The translations under genes and the position numbers were made by a program. From assembly GCA_021324465.1 (NCBI GenBank), contig JAJPJB010000087.1, positions 1 through 57,426 on the forward strand: a stretch of 57,426 nt of DNA, in the 5' to 3' direction. This DNA comes from Hyphomicrobiaceae bacterium (GTDB lineage: Bacteria > Pseudomonadota > Alphaproteobacteria > Rhizobiales > Xanthobacteraceae). Of this stretch, positions 45,711-54,217 are shown one piece after another. The notes beneath the pieces were generated by a model. The model ran no database searches, was not told the DNA's origin, and was given only the letters and a program-made list of their open reading frames with translations. Each line of letters opens with the position of its first letter. Position 1 is the stretch's first letter.

Positions 45711-46154
45711 ATGAATAAGCGTTCAGTCAAGAAGAAACGGCCCGCCAAAGCGAGCCGGAGTGCAGCGGTTCGCAAGTCACCCGCTCGCGTTGCCGCGCCG
45801 CGCAAACTCGCCTCTCGGCGGCCTGCCAAGAAATCGCCGCAGGTCGTTGCCGCAAGGATTGCCGAGATGGCGAAGGCGTCGGAGGCGCAAAAGATCACCG
45901 CTGTCAAGGTCAACGCGGTAAGCGTAGCCGAGGTGACGGCGCTCCGGCCTTCCTCCCTGCGGACCCACAAATTTCAGGTCGGCCAGACCGTCTCTTATAC
46001 GTCGAGCCCGATCACGCGGCCAGGTGCGAGCGGCAGCTACAAGGTGGTCAAGCTTTTGCCATCCGACGGTGACGACTATCAGTATCGGATCAAAAATCCC
46101 GGCGAAGCTTTTGAGCGCGTTGCCAAAGAAAGTCAGCTCGAACTCGAGCACTGA
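45711..46154 (+). CDS. Hypothetical protein with histone-like basic N-terminus
   Basis: 147-residue protein in two parts. Residues 1-45 are very rich in Lys, Arg, Ala and Pro (MNKRSVKKKRPAKASRSAA and repeats of ARKxA-type character), as in histone H1-like bacterial proteins. The C-terminal 60 residues (FQVGQTVSYTSSPITRP, GSYKVVKLLP, YQYRIKNPGEAFERVAKESQ) look like a small beta-barrel. ATG 45711 has no Shine-Dalgarno sequence but a close promoter. Nucleic-acid binding is an inference from charge. Confidence 0.7.
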   Translation: MNKRSVKKKRPAKASRSAAVRKSPARVAAPRKLASRRPAKKSPQVVAARIAEMAKASEAQKITAVKVNAVSVAEVTALRPSSLRTHKFQVGQTVSYTSSPITRPGASGSYKVVKLLPSDGDDYQYRIKNPGEAFERVAKESQLELEH

Positions 46155-46303
46155 GTGGTTCGCGCGTCGTCCGAAGCGCTGACACTGCGTCGGCGCTTCG
46201 AACTGGGGACACTGGGGCGCCACAGTTTGCTGCAAGAGGTTGCTGCGAGGGCGCGCGCCGCGACGGTTCCAGCCGGGTCCCAGGTGCCGCGGGCGGGGGA
46301 TAG

Positions 46304-47518
46304 ATGTCCGGTTTTGATGCCGACATTGGCACTTCGGCACTGCGGCTGTGGGTCGCGGCCGGCTCCGCCGCCGTGTTGGTTGTTGCCTGCGTTTCGGCGT
46401 TCGATCGGGCGCGCACGCGCGCCGCAGCGCGGGTGGGCATTGTTGTGGTTGGCGCGGTGCTTGGCGCGACCATGGCTTGGGCCTTTTTCAATGGTGCGAC
46501 CGTGCGCGATCAGGCGGCCGAAGGCCGCGCGCTGGAGGCGCGCGCGAGCGAACTCGATGCGCAAGCACTTGCGCCTGGTTCGCCGCTCTCCTGTCTCGAT
46601 GGGCTCGCCGGCGAGCGGGTTGAGGCGGCCTGCGAAAAAGCATTGTTTGCGACGCCGGCGACGGTGGCGACAGCTTCAACCTATGTCGCGGCACGCTACG
46701 CTTTGCTCTCCGACATGGTCGCCTATACGCAGCGCGGCGGCAGAGATATTGGCGAGGCGATGGTCACGTTGCGTCGCGCGCTCGAGACTGACCGCTTCGG
46801 CTTTGTTGCGCACATGCTCGCGATGCGTGACGGCTGCACCAGCGAGAACTGCAAGGCCCTGGCGCTGTTGCAGGACTCAAGCCACGTGCGCGCCAATTTG
46901 ACCGCGCAGACGCTTGATCGCTATGTCGATCATTATCTCACTGCCTGGACGCTTGCCCCCAATGCGCCCATGGCTGAAGCCGCATCGCCGCCAGTCGCGA
47001 CGGCAGCGTCGGCTGGCGAAACTCCGCCGCGCAAATCTGCGCTCAACATCGACTTTCCGTCCTCGGATTCTATTCCTGCGGTCAGCATCATGAATCCCGA
47101 ACCGAAAGGCGGGCCGCCAACGCCGGCTGCCGCGGCTGCTGCAGTAGCCGCCGGCGCACAGTCGAGCGCAAAGGTGGTCGGTCCGCAACAGATGCCGCCG
47201 ATGCCTCCGGCGCCGTCAGCCGCTGCAGCGAAGTCCGCATCCGCGAAAGGTAAGCACAAACAGGCCGCCAATCCGCCGCCGCAGACCGCATCACAAGCCG
47301 CAGCGACAGCTGTCGATCCGGTCTGGACTCCCGGGGCGAGGCCCACCGCGCCGCAAGGCGCCCCGTCGCAACCGACGACAAGCGCTGCCCCGGCAAAACC
47401 GGCGCCCGCAAGTCCCGCAGCGACTGGCGGCGTACCGCTTGCCGGTATGCCGGTCCAGCTCAATCCGCCTTCGTCCCAAGGCACGCCGGGATCCCAAGGC
47501 CCGACGGGCACGCAGTGA
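46304..47518 (+). CDS. Hypothetical two-helix membrane protein with Pro/Ala-rich tail
   Basis: 404 residues. Two membrane helices (LWVAAGSAAVLVVACVSAF and GIVVVGAVLGATMAWAFF) lie near the N-terminus. They are followed by a periplasmic helical domain with four Cys residues (SCLDGLAGERVEAACEKALF; DGCTSENCKALALL), which may form disulfides. The last 170 residues are low complexity and end GTPGSQGPTGTQ. It is followed by the carboxylase gene after 86 bases. No family was recognised. Confidence 0.72.
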   Translation: MSGFDADIGTSALRLWVAAGSAAVLVVACVSAFDRARTRAAARVGIVVVGAVLGATMAWAFFNGATVRDQAAEGRALEARASELDAQALAPGSPLSCLDGLAGERVEAACEKALFATPATVATASTYVAARYALLSDMVAYTQRGGRDIGEAMVTLRRALETDRFGFVAHMLAMRDGCTSENCKALALLQDSSHVRANLTAQTLDRYVDHYLTAWTLAPNAPMAEAASPPVATAASAGETPPRKSALNIDFPSSDSIPAVSIMNPEPKGGPPTPAAAAAAVAAGAQSSAKVVGPQQMPPMPPAPSAAAAKSASAKGKHKQAANPPPQTASQAAATAVDPVWTPGARPTAPQGAPSQPTTSAAPAKPAPASPAATGGVPLAGMPVQLNPPSSQGTPGSQGPTGTQ

Positions 47519-47604
47519 TCCCGTGTCGCGTCTTCATCTGCATCCCGCGCCGCTGGCGGCGACCCTTTGGCGTGCGCAAGTCGGGCCGCTAGGATGCGTC
47601 CGGC

Positions 47605-49560
47605 ATGTTCACCTCCGTCCTGATCGCCAACCGTGGCGAAATCGCCTGCCGCATCGCACGCACCGCCAAGCGGCTCGGCCTGCGCACCATCGCCGTCTAT
47701 TCGGCGGCCGACACCAAGGCGCTGCATGTGCGCGTCTGCGACGAGGCGCATTACATCGGCGAGGCCGAGCCCTCCCGGAGCTATCTCAATATTGTCCGTC
47801 TGATCGAAGCGGCAAAGACATCGCGGGCCGACTGCATTCATCCCGGCTATGGTTTTCTTTCCGAAAACGCCGACTTCGCCGAAGCCTGCGGTAGAAATGG
47901 AGTCGTTTTTGTCGGGCCGCCGGCCGACGCGATCCGCGCCATGGGGCTCAAAGATCTCGCCAAGGCGCTGATGGAAAAAGCGCGCGTGCCGATCATGCCC
48001 GGCTATCACGGCGAGCGGCAGGACTTAAAATTCCTCAAAGAGAAAGCCTACGAGCTCGGCTATCCGGTGCTGATCAAACCTTCGGCTGGCGGCGGCGGGC
48101 GCGGCATGCGGCGCGTCGACAAGCACGCCGATTTCGAAAGTGCTCTCGAGGGCGCGGTGCGCGAGGCGCAATCATCCTTTGGCTCCGGTCGCGTGCTGAT
48201 CGAGAAGTGTATTGCCTCGCCGCGCCACATCGAGGTTCAGGTCTTCGCCGATAATTTTGGCAATGCCATTCATCTCGGGGAGCGTGAGTGTTCACTGCAG
48301 CGTCGGCATCAGAAGGTGATAGAGGAAGCGCCGGCTCCCGGCATGACCGAAGCCCTGCGCGAAAAAATCGGAGCGGCGGCGCTCGCGGCGGCCAAAGCAG
48401 TGGGCTATAGCGGGGCCGGCACGGTCGAATTCGTCGCCGACGGCTCGGGGCCGCTGCGCGCCGATGCCTTCTGGTTCATCGAAATGAACACGCGGCTTCA
48501 GGTCGAGCACCCCGTGACCGAAGCGGTCACTGGCCTTGATCTGGTCGAATGGCAATTCCGCGTCGCGGCGGGCGAAAAATTGCCGCTCGCACAGAGCCAG
48601 ATCCGGCTCGATGGCCACGCCGTCGAGGCGCGCCTTTATGCCGAAGATCCCGAGCATGGCTTCCTGCCTTCGACCGGCACGATTGTTGCGCTGGAATTAC
48701 CGCACGACCTCCGCGTCGATGGCGGGGTCGAGGCGGGCGGCGAGGTGACACCTTATTACGATGCGATGATCGCCAAGCTGATCGCGCATGCGCCGACACG
48801 CGAGACCGCGATCACGCGGCTCGCCGCTGCGCTCGATCGTACGCTGATCGCCGGGCCGCGCAGCAATGTGACGTTCCTCGCGAAGCTTTGCCGTACCGCC
48901 GAATTCCGCCAGGGCAAAGTGGATACAGGTTACATCGAGCGCAATCTTGCCGCGCTCGGCGCGGTGCCGCGCGAGCGCGATCATGCCGCCGCGGCGCGCG
49001 GTATTTTGCATCTTCTTGCGCGCGCCCAGGCGGCGATATCCGAATCATCTGCCGAAGAGTTTGTGTCGCCCTGGTCGGCGCGCGACGGTTTTCAGCTCAC
49101 TGGCACCCGCTCTGTCACAGTTCCAATCATCGCCGACGGCGAACGCGACAGCGCCACCGTGACTTACCGCAAAGACGGAATGCGTGTCGCGGTCAATGGC
49201 ATTGCCGCGGCGGACGACGGCCGGGTGTTCGTGGCCGATGGTCATGCTTATGTCCTGCGGCATGGCCGGCAGACGCGGGTGCAGCTGCAGGATTTTTCTT
49301 CAGGTGCGGCAGCGGCAAGCACCGGCGACGGCACGATCACGGCGCCGATGCACGGCAAGGTCCTCGCCGTCCTCGCCGCGCCTGGGGATCGTGTCAGGGC
49401 CGGTCAGCGTCTCGCCGTGATCGAGGCGATGAAGATGGAGCACACATTGCGGGCGCCGTTTGACGGTATGGTCGCACAAGTGGCTGTGAGCGTCGGCGCG
49501 CAAGTTGTGGAAGGCGCGCAAATCATGCTGCTCGAACCGGCCGAGAAGGAAATAGAATAG
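47605..49560 (+). CDS. Acetyl/propionyl/3-methylcrotonyl-CoA carboxylase alpha subunit
   Basis: 651-residue subunit with biotin carboxylase and biotin carrier domains. The carboxylase begins MFTSVLIANRGEIACRIART and shows the ATP-grasp motif KPSAGGGGRGMR and EMNTRLQVEHPVTE. The biotinylated Lys is in VIEAMKMEHTLRAPF near the C-terminus. Length and domain order fit propionyl- or methylcrotonyl-CoA carboxylase. The carboxyltransferase beta subunit is not adjacent, so the substrate is uncertain. Confidence 0.93.
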   Translation: MFTSVLIANRGEIACRIARTAKRLGLRTIAVYSAADTKALHVRVCDEAHYIGEAEPSRSYLNIVRLIEAAKTSRADCIHPGYGFLSENADFAEACGRNGVVFVGPPADAIRAMGLKDLAKALMEKARVPIMPGYHGERQDLKFLKEKAYELGYPVLIKPSAGGGGRGMRRVDKHADFESALEGAVREAQSSFGSGRVLIEKCIASPRHIEVQVFADNFGNAIHLGERECSLQRRHQKVIEEAPAPGMTEALREKIGAAALAAAKAVGYSGAGTVEFVADGSGPLRADAFWFIEMNTRLQVEHPVTEAVTGLDLVEWQFRVAAGEKLPLAQSQIRLDGHAVEARLYAEDPEHGFLPSTGTIVALELPHDLRVDGGVEAGGEVTPYYDAMIAKLIAHAPTRETAITRLAAALDRTLIAGPRSNVTFLAKLCRTAEFRQGKVDTGYIERNLAALGAVPRERDHAAAARGILHLLARAQAAISESSAEEFVSPWSARDGFQLTGTRSVTVPIIADGERDSATVTYRKDGMRVAVNGIAAADDGRVFVADGHAYVLRHGRQTRVQLQDFSSGAAAASTGDGTITAPMHGKVLAVLAAPGDRVRAGQRLAVIEAMKMEHTLRAPFDGMVAQVAVSVGAQVVEGAQIMLLEPAEKEIE

Positions 49561-49580
49561 ATCGAACCAGAGCAGGTCCC

Positions 49581-50018
49581 ATGGCTCTCAATCTCATCAA
49601 GCTCTGCGTCGGCGCCGATTCGGTGCGCGACCTCGAGGACTGGATCAAGCAAAGGCTCAGAGACAAACGAAAGCGCGGCGAAAAGCCCGAGCATATTCAT
49701 CGCACCCGCATGGTGCCCAAGCGCGCCGACGAGCTGATAGACGGCGGCTCGCTCTATTGGGTGATCCGCGGCGAGATTGCGTGTCGTCAGCGCATTTGCG
49801 ATATCCGCCCGTTCGTCGACAAGGATGGGGTGGGCCGCTGCGGCATTGTACTTGAGCCGAAAGTGGTGCTGGTCGAGCCGCGGCCGTTTCGTGCCTTCCA
49901 GGGATGGCGGTATTTGGCCGAAAGAGACGCGCCGCGCGATCTCGCCAAGGTCGCCAAGGGCGCGATCGCAATGCCGGAATCGCTGCGCCGCGAATTGCGC
50001 GAGCTTGGTCTGATGTAG
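49581..50018 (+). CDS. DUF1489 family protein
   Basis: 145 residues beginning MALNLIKLCVGADSVRDLED, with HRTRMVPKRADELIDGGSLYWVIRG, CRQRICDIRPF and RPFRAFQGWRYLA. These match DUF1489, a family largely confined to Alphaproteobacteria. The function is unknown. It follows the carboxylase gene after 20 bases. Confidence 0.88.
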   Translation: MALNLIKLCVGADSVRDLEDWIKQRLRDKRKRGEKPEHIHRTRMVPKRADELIDGGSLYWVIRGEIACRQRICDIRPFVDKDGVGRCGIVLEPKVVLVEPRPFRAFQGWRYLAERDAPRDLAKVAKGAIAMPESLRRELRELGLM

Positions 50019-50171
50019 CGGCGACGGTGGGCCGCCACCCAACGGCGGGTTGGCGCGCGACACTGCGCGGCGCGCCATTATGGCGCCTGTATGGTCCCTT
50101 CCGATTGGCGCTTTCCGAACCGATCACGTAAAATCGGGGGCCGTCAGGCTTGGCGCTGCGGAGCAAGAAGA

Positions 50172-51113
50172 ATGATCATCGAAAGCGAGAAGGACGTCAC
50201 CAAGGTCGTGCTGGATGAATATTCGCGGATCAAGAATCCGCGGCTGCGCGAGCTAATCGCGGCCCTGATCCGCCATCTGCACGCATTTGCGCGCGAAGTG
50301 AAATTGACCGAGGAAGAGTTTCAGGCCGCGATCGCCTATATCATCGCGCTCGGCAAGCACACGACGGAGACCCATAACGAAGCCGTGCTGATGTCGGGCT
50401 CGCTCGGCTTCTCGACGCTGATCTGCCTGCTCAACAACGGCGATTACGGGGCGACCGAAACAGACGCCAATCTGCTCGGCCCGTTCTGGCGCATGGATTC
50501 GCCGCCGACCAAGAACGGCGATACGATCATCCGTTCGCCGACGCCGGGCGATGCGCTGTTCGTCGATGCCTGGTTCAAGGACAGAAGCGGCAAGCCAATC
50601 GCAGGCGCCGAGGTCGATGTCTGGCATTCCTCGACCGAAGGCTTTTATGAGAACCAGGATCCGGTGCAGGCCGACATGAACTTGCGCGGCAAGTTCTTAA
50701 CCGACAAGGACGGCCATATTAATTTCCGCAGCATCAAGCCGGCCGGCTATCCGATTCCGATCGACGGCCCGGTCGGCGAGCTTCTGCGCGCTGCCGGCCG
50801 GCACAATATGCGGCCCTCGCATCTGCACTTCCTGGCCTATAAGGGCGGCTTCAAGACACTGATCTCGCAGATCTACGATCCGACCGACAAGCATATCGAG
50901 ACCGACGTGCAGTTTGGCGTGACGCGGCACCTGATCGGAAATTATGTGCGGCACGACGGACCGTGCCCGCACGATGCGAAAGTCAAGGCGCCGTGGTATT
51001 CGCTCGCGCATACTTTCGTCATGGAAGCCGGCACCGCGAAACTGCCGCGGCCGCCGATCACCGGCAAAGCCAAGGGCGAGCGACCGGCCATTCCGCATTT
51101 GGAGCCGGCGTGA
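50172..51113 (+). CDS. Intradiol ring-cleavage dioxygenase, hydroxyquinol 1,2-dioxygenase type
   Basis: Non-haem Fe(III) enzyme that opens catechol-type rings between the hydroxyls. Its 313 residues have an N-terminal helical dimer domain (ETHNEAVLMSGSLGFSTLI), then the catalytic sandwich with the expected Fe ligands: Tyr in STEGFYENQ, Tyr in PAGYPIPIDG, and two His in RPSHLHF. MNLRGKF and GPVGELLRAAGRH agree better with hydroxyquinol dioxygenases than with catechol enzymes. ATG 50172 follows 'aagaag'. No maleylacetate reductase gene is nearby. A binding-protein gene follows after 56 bases. Confidence 0.88.
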   Translation: MIIESEKDVTKVVLDEYSRIKNPRLRELIAALIRHLHAFAREVKLTEEEFQAAIAYIIALGKHTTETHNEAVLMSGSLGFSTLICLLNNGDYGATETDANLLGPFWRMDSPPTKNGDTIIRSPTPGDALFVDAWFKDRSGKPIAGAEVDVWHSSTEGFYENQDPVQADMNLRGKFLTDKDGHINFRSIKPAGYPIPIDGPVGELLRAAGRHNMRPSHLHFLAYKGGFKTLISQIYDPTDKHIETDVQFGVTRHLIGNYVRHDGPCPHDAKVKAPWYSLAHTFVMEAGTAKLPRPPITGKAKGERPAIPHLEPA

Positions 51114-51121
51114 ATTTTTTT

Positions 51122-51143
51122 CCGCTCCCCCACAAGGGGACGG
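51122..51143. repeat. Short stem-loop of rhizobial intergenic type
   Basis: TCCCC and GGGGA arms around CACAA, with further GC pairs outside. 'ctcccccacaagggga' is a common core of intergenic repeats in rhizobia. It lies between the dioxygenase and the binding-protein gene, just before the ribosome-binding site. A run of T precedes it, so it is not a normal terminator. Confidence 0.4.
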
Positions 51144-51169
51144 GAAAACTAAAGAGGGGAGGACGTCAC

Positions 51170-52354
51170 ATGCCTCATCGTACAGTACATCGGCGCACGG
51201 TTCTCAAAGGCCTCGCGGTCACCGCGGCTGGCGGCTTCCTCGCCAAGCCGGCGATTGCGGCGGTCACCCCGCTCAAGATCGGTTGCAGCATTCCGCTCAC
51301 CGGCGCGGGTTTTACCGCCGTCGGCAAGGAGCTCACCGGCGCGCTCAAAGTCTATATGCAGCAGCACGGCGACACGGTCGCCGGCCGCAAGATCGAGCTC
51401 ATCATCCGCGACGACGCGGGCGTGGCCGACAATGCACGCCGCCTCGTGCAGGAAATGATCGTCAACGACAAGGTCGACCTCGTTGCCATGGGCATCACGC
51501 CCTGCACGCTGGCGGTGGCACCGCTGGTGACCGAGGCCAAGAAGGCGACGCTCTGCCTGAGCTCCGGCGCGTCGATCACCACGACCAAGTCGCCTTATTT
51601 CGTGCGCGCCGGCTTCATCGTGGCGCCGCAGGCTTGGATCATGGCCGAATGGGCCATCAAGAACGGCTCCAAGCGGGTGGTCACGCTGGTGAACGACTGG
51701 GCGCCCGGCACGGAGGCGGAGACCGCGTTCAAGACACGCTTCCTCCAGGTCGGCGGCGAAGTCATCGAATCGATCCGCATTCCGCTTGCCAGCCCCGATT
51801 TTGCGCCGTCCCTGCAGCGCATCGCCGACCTCAAGCCAGATACGGCCTTCATCTATTTTCCCGGCACGCAGGCGCCGATCTTCACCAAGCAGTTCGCCGA
51901 AAAAGGCCTTGGCCAGTCCGGCATCAAGGTCATCGGCCCGGGCGATCTGTGCGACGACGAAAGCCTCAACAATGCCGGCGATCAGATGATCGGCCTGATC
52001 ACCGCCGGGCCTTATTCCGCCGCGCATGATTCTCCGCTCAACAAGACCTACGTCGCGGAGTTTCAGAAGACTGCCGGCGAGCGCCCCGACTTCGTCTCGC
52101 TCGGCGCCTATGACGGTCTGCACCTCGTCTACGAAGCGCTCAAGAAAACCGGCGGCGATAGCGACGGCGACAAGCTGGTTGCCGCGATGAAAGGCATGGC
52201 CTTCGAAAGCCCGCGCGGCCCGATCTCGATCGACCCGGCGACGCGCGACATCGTCTGCAACATCTACATCCGCAAGGTCGAGAAGATTAACGGCGAGCTG
52301 TGGGCCAAGGAGTTCGAGACGTTTCCGAACGTCAAGGACCCAATGAAGAGCTGA
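51170..52354 (+). CDS. Branched-chain-type ABC transporter substrate-binding protein, Tat-like signal
   Basis: 394-residue periplasmic binding protein of the LivK class. The signal has a twin-arginine pattern (HRRTVLKGLAV) and ends near AIAAV. The mature protein starts PLKIGCSIPLTGAGFTAVGK, then shows ELIIRDDAGVADNARRLVQE and AYDGLHLVYEALKKTGG. ATG 51170 has 'gaggggagga' before it. No permease or ATPase genes are adjacent. Related proteins bind amino acids, amides or aromatic acids; the dioxygenase upstream makes an aromatic ligand possible. Confidence 0.88.
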   Translation: MPHRTVHRRTVLKGLAVTAAGGFLAKPAIAAVTPLKIGCSIPLTGAGFTAVGKELTGALKVYMQQHGDTVAGRKIELIIRDDAGVADNARRLVQEMIVNDKVDLVAMGITPCTLAVAPLVTEAKKATLCLSSGASITTTKSPYFVRAGFIVAPQAWIMAEWAIKNGSKRVVTLVNDWAPGTEAETAFKTRFLQVGGEVIESIRIPLASPDFAPSLQRIADLKPDTAFIYFPGTQAPIFTKQFAEKGLGQSGIKVIGPGDLCDDESLNNAGDQMIGLITAGPYSAAHDSPLNKTYVAEFQKTAGERPDFVSLGAYDGLHLVYEALKKTGGDSDGDKLVAAMKGMAFESPRGPISIDPATRDIVCNIYIRKVEKINGELWAKEFETFPNVKDPMKS

Positions 52355-52381
52355 AGGCCGGGCACGACGCATTCTCATAAC

Positions 52382-52415
52382 TTGTCACCGCCGAGCTTGA
52401 CCCGGCGGTCTATGC
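52382..52415. repeat. Palindromic intergenic element of rhizobial type
   Basis: ACCGCC (52387-52392) and GGCGGT (52404-52409) flank 'gagcttgaccc'. The pattern 'cgccgggcttgacccggcgg' is, from memory, a very common palindrome in Bradyrhizobium intergenic DNA; this copy carries one base change in the first arm. Confidence 0.55.
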
Positions 52416-52512
52416 TGAAGTGCAGTGATAGAACGTGTGCTGTGGTTCAAATAAGCGGGCCGGCACGGCACAAACGACGCAACTGTGCACCGCAAGACTG
52501 TCAGACGGCTAT

Positions 52513-53115
52513 ATGATTAAAGGCCTCTGGGACCATATTAAGCTAGATGACTTGTACACCCAGGTCGCCACGGGCCTCATCCTCGTGCTGGTTGGCTGGT
52601 TTACCGGATTATTTGACGCATTGTGGCGATCTGCATCGGGAGCTCTTAAGCGCCACGTAAGAATCAAAAGAGACACAACGGTGGGAGGCTGGTACAGCTA
52701 CGTGCCGCAGAAAGAAATAGAATACGCGGTTGGCCGACCTAATTATAACGTTTCGATCTTCATCAAAACGCGTTGGTGGGTTACCAATTATTCGACGCGA
52801 CCGATTTTAATATCTGAGGCTTATTTTGTCGCCGAGCGGCCGGATAGTCTCGGAAGAAGAAAACATAACTGTCAAGGACTTGGTCAAATTTCAAAAACGG
52901 GCGAACTTCTACCTACAACCATCATTGATAAAGCTCAGCATATTGAGGTTGACACGATGCTCTTCACCGATTCGCTAGACAATGAGCTTGCAATTGTCGG
53001 CTTTTTTGTTCTCGTTGATCAGGCTGGAAAAGAATATAGAACGGAAACTTTGAAGCATTACCAACGCAGCGCGGAGCCGCTTCGCCGAGGCTGGCGTTTG
53101 CGGCGGAGAAATTAG
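52513..53115 (+). CDS. Orphan membrane-anchored hypothetical protein, AT-richer
   Basis: 200 residues. A short start (MIKGLWDHIKLDDLYTQ) precedes one membrane helix (VATGLILVLVGWFTGLFDAL) and a basic stretch, so the following domain is probably cytoplasmic. That domain is beta-rich and Trp/Tyr-rich (TRWWVTNYSTRPILISEAYF, AIVGFFVLVDQAGKEYRTE) and may be an Ig-like sandwich. Codons are visibly richer in A/T than in neighbouring genes (for example 'aattataacg', 'attttaatatc'), which suggests recent transfer. ATG 52513 is chosen over an upstream frame start at 52435 that looks non-coding. No family recognised. Confidence 0.7.
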   Translation: MIKGLWDHIKLDDLYTQVATGLILVLVGWFTGLFDALWRSASGALKRHVRIKRDTTVGGWYSYVPQKEIEYAVGRPNYNVSIFIKTRWWVTNYSTRPILISEAYFVAERPDSLGRRKHNCQGLGQISKTGELLPTTIIDKAQHIEVDTMLFTDSLDNELAIVGFFVLVDQAGKEYRTETLKHYQRSAEPLRRGWRLRRRN

Positions 53116-53174
53116 CCCTCTCCACAACGTGTCAGTGCTGGTTATTGGCGCTGCGCCGAGGCAGTTGGCCCCGC

Positions 53175-54047
53175 TCACACTCCCACATTATCGATAAGCC
53201 GCGTCGTCCCGATCCGCGCCGCTACCAAGAGCCGGATCTTGCCGCTTGACGATGTGCCGACCGGGACCAGTGTCTCGGCATCGCGCGCTTCGAGATAGTC
53301 GAGCGCAAACCCGGTCTTGGTGATCGTCTCCCGGCCGTGGCGCAGCGCCGAGCCGAGCGGCTTGCCGGCGGCGATTGCTGCGGCGCACTCCTTGAGCACG
53401 CGATGAAGCACCGGCGCCGTCGCGCGCTCGGGCGGCGAGAGGTAGCGGTTGCGCGAGGAGAGTGCCAGGCCGTCAGGCTCGCGGATAATGGGGCCGGCGA
53501 CGATCTTGGTGGGAAGCGACAGATCGCGGGCGAGCTGGGTGACGACCTTGAGCTGCTGGTAGTCCTTCTCGCCGAACAGGGCGACATCGGGCTCGCACTG
53601 GATTAGGAGCTTCGCAACCACGGTTGCCACGCCGGCGAAGAAATGTGGCCGGAACTTATCCTCCAGACCGACCGTGGCGGCGCCTTCGGGTACGACCCGG
53701 GTGGCAAAGCCTTCCGGATACATGGTGGCGACGCTCGGCGCCCAGATGATGTCGGTTGCGGTCTCCTCCAGCGCTGCTTGATCCGCGGCAAAAGTGCGCG
53801 GATAGGTATTTAGGTCTTCATGCGGGGCGAACTGGGTCGGGTTGACGAAGATCGAGACGATCACCCGATCGGCGCGCTTTGCGGCCAGCCGCACCAGCGA
53901 TAAATGGCCTTCGTGCAGCGCCCCCATGGTCGGCACCAGCGCGATCGTCTCGCCGCGCGCGCGAATCTCGGCGATGGCGCGCTTGAGCTTCGGTATTGCG
54001 GTGAGGACACGCAGCTGACGCTTCTGGCTCTTGTGGTTTGTGTTCAT
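53175..54047 (-). CDS. panC: Pantothenate synthetase
   Basis: Joins pantoate and beta-alanine using ATP. The nucleotidyl-transfer motif HEGH is in PTMGALHEGHLSLV. FVNPTQFAPHEDLNTYPRT, GEKDYQQLKVV and GLALSSRNRYLSP also fit, in 290 residues. ATG 54047 (MNTNHKSQKRQ) is preferred to 54068. It is divergent from mipZ and far from panB. Confidence 0.95.
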   Translation of the reverse strand: MNTNHKSQKRQLRVLTAIPKLKRAIAEIRARGETIALVPTMGALHEGHLSLVRLAAKRADRVIVSIFVNPTQFAPHEDLNTYPRTFAADQAALEETATDIIWAPSVATMYPEGFATRVVPEGAATVGLEDKFRPHFFAGVATVVAKLLIQCEPDVALFGEKDYQQLKVVTQLARDLSLPTKIVAGPIIREPDGLALSSRNRYLSPPERATAPVLHRVLKECAAAIAAGKPLGSALRHGRETITKTGFALDYLEARDAETLVPVGTSSSGKIRLLVAARIGTTRLIDNVGV

Positions 54048-54097
54048 CGCGTTGCCGACTGAGCACACCCGATACGTTTTAATACTGTGCAGCGATC

Positions 54098-54109
54098 TTA
54101 ACGATTAAC
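54098..54109. promoter_or_regulatory. Tandem TTAAC pair between panC and mipZ
   Basis: TTAAC at 54098-54102 and again at 54105-54109, in an AT-rich patch of the divergent region. Each resembles a half site of the cell-cycle regulator CtrA (TTAA), but the spacing is three bases and not the seven of a full TTAA-N7-TTAA site. Treated as a weak lead. Confidence 0.2.
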
Positions 54110-54217
54110 TTATCGCGCGTGATGTTGTATGTTGATGATGCGTGTTGCAATCCGGAGCAAAAAATACCGGAGCAATCGCCGCGTAGGGAATGCGTCCCCC
54201 AGAGGGTTTCGTCTCCC

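Noticed and set aside
51114-51120. T-run after the dioxygenase as a terminator
   Set aside because: The T-run precedes the stem on the plus strand, which is the wrong order for an intrinsic terminator.
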